Of a stretch of 11,068 nucleotides of DNA, positions 6,847-11,068 are shown piece after piece (position 1 is the first letter of the stretch; every line of letters starts with the position of its first letter). The position numbers were made by a program, and so were the translations under genes. The notes beneath the pieces are model-generated. The model was given only the letters and a program-made list of their open reading frames with translations, was not told the origin of the DNA and ran no database searches. Origin of the DNA: JAUXLW01 sp964195005 (lineage in GTDB: Bacteria; Actinomycetota; Acidimicrobiia; Spongiisociales; SHLN01); assembly GCA_964195005.1 (NCBI GenBank), contig CAXMOO010000192.1, positions 1-11,068 of the forward strand, in the 5' to 3' direction.

Positions 6847-8822
6847 ACCGGTCTCGACTCTCCGCGGCTCTGATCCTGGGCTTGATCGCAGTGCTGCTCA
6901 TCGGAGTCTTGCCTGCGCTGGCACAGGAGGAAACCACCCAACCGGTGGAAGTTCGCATTACGGAGATAGGTATATCTCGTTACCCGGAGATGACTCTGGT
7001 TGTGGAGCTTCGCAACATTGAAAACCTCGACCCAACTCAGCTGACGGTTCTCGAAGCTGGAGAGCCGATTCAGAGCGGAACGACCACACCGATCTCGCAA
7101 ACACCGGTGCAGGTGGGGATTGTTCTGGCAATTGACACGGGCGTCAGCATGGTGGGTGAGCCGATCGAAGCGGCGAAGGCAGCTGCCATCGATTTCATTG
7201 ACAACATGCGTCCTCAGGATCTGGTGGCCGTCGTTGGATTCGGAGACGAGGTCGACATTTTCACCGCGTTCACGAACAATCCGACCGCCTTGAAATTGGC
7301 GGTCAGTCAGCTGGAGGCGACGGGATCTGGCAGCCGGCTGTTTGACGCCATGGCCGACAGCGCCGACCTCTTTGCTCGCGTTGGCGACCTGACGACGCTG
7401 GAGCGCAATCTCATCCTGCTGTCGGACGGCGGAGACTCGGCGAGCGAGATCAGCGTGGTGGAGGCTGTTGCGGCCTTGAACCGGGAGGAAGTCTCGGTCT
7501 TTGCCGTCGGCCTCGAAGGCACTGATTTCGATTCAGAGACCCTTCAACAGTTGACCGGTTCCGGCGTATTTCTGGCAACACCCGACCCGGCTCAGTTAGC
7601 GACTCTCTACGCGGACATTCAACGCTCTCTCGACGACCGACTTGTGGTCGCTTTCACGGCAAGGGAAGAAGCTCCCCGCGATGTTGAGTTTGAGGTGCAG
7701 TACGCCGGCGTGTCCGATTCCCAGGTTGTCAGCGTCCCCGGCTTCATCATCCCTTCGTCGGCTGCGACCACGCTTCCCCCCACATACACCGTGGAGGCCC
7801 CGGCGGCGGCGGGGGAGTCGGGACTTTCGTCGAGCACTTTCCAGACCATCGCCATGTGGACGTTGGCCCTCGCGGTAGCCGCCTTTGTATTGGTTGTCGG
7901 GTTGGGCCGCAGCACCGACGTCGTGACGGCTCGTCTGGGTGCACTCTCGCAGACCCGCCGTTTCCGTCGGGCAGGGTCAGAACCGGTCACCGCTGGTGAC
8001 GAGCCGAATTTTTGGCGGCGAGTTCCCTTACTCAGCCGTTTCGTCTCCCAGGCAGAAGACGTGGTCGAGAAGCAAGGGATGCTTCGTCCGATCGCAAACG
8101 TTCTCGAGCAGGCCAACATCCTGTGGCGACCTGGTGAGGTTGTTGCCGGCGCCCTCGGTCTCGCCGCGGCCGCTTCGTTTGGGGCGGCACTGTTTTACGG
8201 GAGCCTCGTCGCCGGTCTCGTGGTCTTTTTGGCTCTGGTTGTGGGAATCGCCGGGCTCCTCAGGTTTATCGCCGCGCGGGAGCGCAACCGGTTCGTCAAT
8301 CAAATGCCAGACACGCTCGGCCTGATCGCCACCTCGTTACGGTCCGGGCAGTCGTTCCTGCAGGCACTGGAGGCAGTGGCGAGCGAGGCCTCAGAGCCAA
8401 CTGCCAGGGAATATCAGCGGGCCGTGGCCGAGGTCAGGCTGGGACGCCCCATCGGAGCAGCTATCAGGGCGATAGCGGACCGCATGGACTCAGAGGACTT
8501 CGGTTGGGTCGTCATGGCCACTGATATTCAGCGTGAGGTTGGAGGCAACCTGGCTGAGGTGCTCGACATCGTTTCCGAAACAATGATGCAGCGCAACCGC
8601 TTGCGGCGGGAGGTAAGGGCTCTGAGTGCCGAGGGGCGCATATCAGCCATAGTCCTCGGAGGATTGCCGGTGTTCATATTCCTCTTCCTGTTCACAAGCA
8701 ATCGCGATTACCTGGCGCCGCTCGTCGAACGCAAGGTCGGGTGGATCATGATTGGGATCGCGCTGAGCTGCATGGTTGCCGCCTTCGCCTGGCTACGCAA
8801 GATTGTGGATATCAAGATCTAA
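6843..8822 (+). CDS. tadB: Fusion of secreted von Willebrand A domain with TadB platform protein
   Basis: The product is 659 aa, about twice a normal TadB. Residues 1-27 are a signal peptide (basic start, hydrophobic core, ALA before Gln28). Residues 28-90 form a beta-rich lead-in, with LTVLEAGEPI resembling the strand often found before VWA domains. A VWA domain spans about 91-275; its metal site reads DTGVS (Asp98, Gly100, Ser102), Ser164 and Asp195 (LLSDGGD), so the usual second Ser is Gly and the usual Thr is Ser. A Pro/Ala/Thr-rich linker (about 300-332) precedes a membrane helix at 335-355. From there on it is TadB-like: a cytoplasmic stretch, membrane helices within 432-478, the T2SSF domain at about 484-600, and two final helices (about 601-620 and 633-651). 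The VWA part should face outside. It starts inside the cpaF stop (ATGA), and tadC overlaps its stop by one base. Nothing suggests a frameshift; the frame is continuous. Confidence 0.93.
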   Translation: MNRSRLSAALILGLIAVLLIGVLPALAQEETTQPVEVRITEIGISRYPEMTLVVELRNIENLDPTQLTVLEAGEPIQSGTTTPISQTPVQVGIVLAIDTGVSMVGEPIEAAKAAAIDFIDNMRPQDLVAVVGFGDEVDIFTAFTNNPTALKLAVSQLEATGSGSRLFDAMADSADLFARVGDLTTLERNLILLSDGGDSASEISVVEAVAALNREEVSVFAVGLEGTDFDSETLQQLTGSGVFLATPDPAQLATLYADIQRSLDDRLVVAFTAREEAPRDVEFEVQYAGVSDSQVVSVPGFIIPSSAATTLPPTYTVEAPAAAGESGLSSSTFQTIAMWTLALAVAAFVLVVGLGRSTDVVTARLGALSQTRRFRRAGSEPVTAGDEPNFWRRVPLLSRFVSQAEDVVEKQGMLRPIANVLEQANILWRPGEVVAGALGLAAAASFGAALFYGSLVAGLVVFLALVVGIAGLLRFIAARERNRFVNQMPDTLGLIATSLRSGQSFLQALEAVASEASEPTAREYQRAVAEVRLGRPIGAAIRAIADRMDSEDFGWVVMATDIQREVGGNLAEVLDIVSETMMQRNRLRREVRALSAEGRISAIVLGGLPVFIFLFLFTSNRDYLAPLVERKVGWIMIGIALSCMVAAFAWLRKIVDIKI

Positions 8823-9748
8823 TGAGTGATTTAGCAATCCCCGTGTTCTCATCGTTCCTGGCGATAGCCGCGGCCGCCTACTACGTCGGCAACGGGATCA
8901 CCCGAGCCCGCGATTTGACTCGTGACCGGCTTGCCAGGTACGGCAGCAGGGTCGCCAGCCAGGAAGAGGCACTCCGGGAGCGCGAGTTGAAGCGACCTTT
9001 CGCCGACCGGGCCCTGGCTCCGGCCTTGGAGCGGCTCGGCAGGATTGCGGCGCGCCTGACTCCGGTTGGATGGATCAATCGCACCGAAAAGCGGCTGATG
9101 TTCGCCGGCAATCCCGGGAACCTGGATGCCAACTCATGGGCGGTGCTCAAAGTTTTTGCTGCGGTTAGTTCGGTGCTTCTCTGGTTCTTCATTCAGGGGA
9201 ATCTTCCGGGCTCGCAGAAGATCCTCACGTTCGTATTGCTTCTCGGTGCCGGCTTCCTTGGGCCTGATGCCTTTCTCAATCGCAAGATCGCCGAGCGGAG
9301 CGACGCCATGCTGCGGCAGCTCCCCGACATTCTGGATCTTCTCGTCATCAGTGTTGAGGCCGGGCTCGGTTTCGACCAGGCGCTGGCCAGGGTGGTAAAG
9401 ACCATTCCCGGACCGCTTTCCGACGAGTTCCAGCGGATGATGACCGAAACCCGGGTTGGTGTCGCCCGGAAGGACGCGATGCGGAACCTGCGGGACCGGA
9501 CGGATGTTGAGGAGCTGCGAGTGTTCCTCTTGGCGATGATGCAAGCCGATACCTATGGGGTCTCGATTTCTCGGGTATTGCGGGTTCAGGCGGATGAGAT
9601 GCGAATCAAGCGCCGCCAGCGGGCTCAGGAGAAGGCGTACGCGGCACCGGTAAAGCTGGTGGGCCCGCTCATGTTGCTCATCTTCGCCTTCTTGACAATC
9701 CTGCTCGGGCCGGCCGGGCTTCGCATCTCCGACACCGTCATTTTTTGA
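8822..9748 (+). CDS. tadC: Tad pilus platform protein TadC
   Basis: TadC pairs with TadB to form the inner-membrane platform for pilin assembly. ATG 8822 shares its A with the TAA of the preceding gene (TAATG), implying translational coupling. Starting at the ATG gives 308 aa, a normal family length; a longer reading from 8741 would put 27 unconvincing residues inside tadB. Membrane helices lie at about 4-23, 106-126, 134-152 and 277-297. The T2SSF domain covers about 160-288, with LRQLPDILDLLVISVEAGLG (164-183) and the ADTYGVSISRVL block (242-253), both typical of TadC. A basic cytoplasmic loop (about 24-100) follows the first helix. The pair order tadB-tadC right after cpaF is the standard Tad arrangement. 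Confidence 0.93.
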   Translation: MSDLAIPVFSSFLAIAAAAYYVGNGITRARDLTRDRLARYGSRVASQEEALRERELKRPFADRALAPALERLGRIAARLTPVGWINRTEKRLMFAGNPGNLDANSWAVLKVFAAVSSVLLWFFIQGNLPGSQKILTFVLLLGAGFLGPDAFLNRKIAERSDAMLRQLPDILDLLVISVEAGLGFDQALARVVKTIPGPLSDEFQRMMTETRVGVARKDAMRNLRDRTDVEELRVFLLAMMQADTYGVSISRVLRVQADEMRIKRRQRAQEKAYAAPVKLVGPLMLLIFAFLTILLGPAGLRISDTVIF

Positions 9749-9750
9749 GG
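9747..9750 (+). promoter_or_regulatory. Weak ribosome binding site for the gene after tadC
   Basis: GAGG overlaps the tadC stop and lies 9 nt before GTG 9760. It favours GTG 9760 over TTG 9745. The latter has no such site, but overlaps the tadC stop as TTGA and could be used by coupling. Confidence 0.4.
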
Positions 9751-9759
9751 CCGAGCGCT

Positions 9760-11068
9760 GTGCAGCGCCGTGTCTCCGTCCACCACCTGTTTGTGTTGGT
9801 CCCCATTCTCGGCATGGTTGTCGCCGGGTCGCGAGCCATACGCGACAGCTCCTTCTTGTGGCATGTCCGGGCCGGGACCCACCAGATAGACATCGGAACC
9901 GTGATTCGAGTAGATCCGTTTTCGTTTAGCGCTGGAGGGGAGGAGTGGCGCACGCAATCATGGATCGCGGATCTCATGTATGGGGTCCTCGAGCGCTGGA
10001 CCGGAGACCTGGTGTGGGTGTGGCCGATGTTGGCCGTAGTGATGGGAGCCACCCTGCTGATGGTCGCGGCTGCCGTTTATCGCAGCGTCCCCCGCCCCAT
10101 GAACACTGCTTTTGTGATCTTCTTCGTCACCTGGCTGTCGTTGCGTAACCTGGTGCCGCGGCCGGTGCTGCTCTCGTATGTGTTCCTGGCCGGTCTGGTA
10201 CTACTTCTTGGGGACCGTCGGCTGCGCTGGGCGATTCCGCTGTTGCTATGGGTGTGGGCCGGAGTCCACGGGTCATTTGTGATCGGGCTGGGATTGATCG
10301 TCCTGGAGGCAGTCAGGCAGCGGAGCCGACCCCTCTGGGGCAGCCTCGGCTTGTCACTGGTCGCGGTTTCGGTGACGGCTCACGGCCTGGCTCTCTGGGT
10401 GGTGCTGCTCCGCTTCTTCCAGAACCGCTCTGCTCTCGACCTGATCCAGGAGTGGGGGCCGCCGCGGCTGACCGACCTGGGGATCGCCCCCTACGCGTTG
10501 CTGGTAGTCGGTGTGGTAATTGCCGCCTCCCTGGGCAAGATCAGGCCCCGTGACCTCATTGTGGTGGCTCCATTCCTGATCTTCGGTCTCACCAGCAACC
10601 GGGCTTTGTTCCCGGCGACGATTGTGCTCGCTCCGTGGGCAGCGCTGGCGCTGCCCGAGTGGCGTTCTCCTCGTAAATCCGAAGCCTATGCCCTTAATGG
10701 GGGCCTGGCATTGTTACTGGTGGTCGGTTCGCTTGTGATTGGCCTGGGGCGGATCGAGACGGAGCCGAGCGACTCGAATTTTCCGGTGGTAGCGGTGGAG
10801 AATCTAGGCCCGGGTCCTGTTTTTCATGGTGATGAGGTAGGGGGGTACCTCATCTATCAAACGTGGCCTAAACATCTCGTTTACACAGACGATCGAGCTG
10901 AGCTCTATGGGAGGGAGCGCTTCGAAGAATTCATCAAGGCTTTCAACGGCGACGATGTCTGGATGGAGGTCTTTGCCAGATACGGAATCGAGCAGGTTCT
11001 GATCCCCGTGGATGACACTCCTCTCGAGCAGCTTCTGGTTGCTTCCGGTTGGGTCGAAGGCTATCGAG
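9760..11068 (+). CDS. Polytopic membrane protein, possibly GT-C-like (3' end outside the window)
   Basis: The frame is open from the end of tadC to the right edge, at least 436 codons from GTG 9760. I cannot name it firmly. A hydrophobic helix at about 8-26 is followed by a loop with SFLWHVRAG (31-39), VDPFSF (51-56) and WRTQSW (63-68), then about nine more membrane helices up to residue 340. The C-terminal part is soluble: GDEVGGYLIY (357-366), YTDDRAELYG (375-384) and the start of a further domain. An acidic and aromatic first loop, many helices and a soluble C-terminus suggest a GT-C-type glycosyltransferase fold, seen in lipid-linked sugar transferases; this is inference. It begins 11 bases after the tadC stop and is probably in the same operon, so it could modify pilin or the surface. 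TTG 9745 is an alternative start. Confidence 0.8.
   Translation, partial: MQRRVSVHHLFVLVPILGMVVAGSRAIRDSSFLWHVRAGTHQIDIGTVIRVDPFSFSAGGEEWRTQSWIADLMYGVLERWTGDLVWVWPMLAVVMGATLLMVAAAVYRSVPRPMNTAFVIFFVTWLSLRNLVPRPVLLSYVFLAGLVLLLGDRRLRWAIPLLLWVWAGVHGSFVIGLGLIVLEAVRQRSRPLWGSLGLSLVAVSVTAHGLALWVVLLRFFQNRSALDLIQEWGPPRLTDLGIAPYALLVVGVVIAASLGKIRPRDLIVVAPFLIFGLTSNRALFPATIVLAPWAALALPEWRSPRKSEAYALNGGLALLLVVGSLVIGLGRIETEPSDSNFPVVAVENLGPGPVFHGDEVGGYLIYQTWPKHLVYTDDRAELYGRERFEEFIKAFNGDDVWMEVFARYGIEQVLIPVDDTPLEQLLVASGWVEGYR

Noticed and set aside
8741..8821. Longer tadC starting inside tadB
   Set aside because: The 27 extra residues are a charged out-of-frame reading of the tadB C-terminus; ATG 8822 gives a normal TadC beginning right before its first membrane helix.
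9755..9768. GCGCT/AGCGC hairpin just after tadC as a terminator
   Set aside because: Only 5 bp with a 4-nt loop and no T-run after it on either strand; the six Ts at 9741-9746 lie before it. The next gene reads straight through.
10248..10553. Gly/Arg-rich + strand open frame inside the last gene
   Set aside because: It is out of frame with the continuous membrane-protein frame covering the same bases, which shows clear hydrophobic helices.

Overview
The window reads as chromosomal DNA of a high-GC actinobacterium, probably a deep branch such as Acidimicrobiia (class is inference). Support: polA is followed directly by rpsA, as in actinobacterial chromosomes; the S1 protein has four S1 domains with motifs very close to mycobacterial RpsA; and a Tad-type pilus operon has no secretin gene in view, as in single-membrane bacteria. 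All eight genes lie on the + strand with little space between them.

Bases 1-3163 are housekeeping. They hold the 3' two-thirds of polA (DNA polymerase I, cut by the left edge, with an apparently dead proofreading motif), a 76-bp gap with a likely extended -10 promoter, and rpsA (ribosomal protein S1). RpsA carries an unusual acidic Ala/Pro/Glu/Thr-rich N-terminal extension built from three 54-bp tandem repeats.

Bases 3164-3364 are the only sizeable non-coding stretch. There is no intrinsic terminator. It can fold into an 8-bp enclosing helix, an inner hairpin and a 6-bp pseudoknot, followed by two mutually exclusive GC-rich hairpins ending just before the cpaB ribosome binding site. It is a candidate cis-regulatory leader of no class I recognise.

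Bases 3365-9748 are a compact Tad (tight adherence / Flp pilus) operon: cpaB (SAF/RcpC protein), cpaE/tadZ (pseudo-receiver plus MinD-like ATPase), cpaF/tadA (assembly ATPase), a VWA-TadB fusion and tadC. CpaF powers assembly, the TadB and TadC proteins form the membrane platform, CpaE probably positions the machine, and CpaB is an envelope component. The standout feature is the TadB homologue: a secreted von Willebrand A domain, with a degenerate metal site, is fused to its N-terminus. No Flp pilin, prepilin peptidase or pseudopilin genes are in the window; they may lie further downstream.

Bases 9760-11068 hold the start of a polytopic membrane protein with a soluble C-terminal part, perhaps a GT-C-like glycosyltransferase. 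It is almost contiguous with tadC and cut by the right edge.
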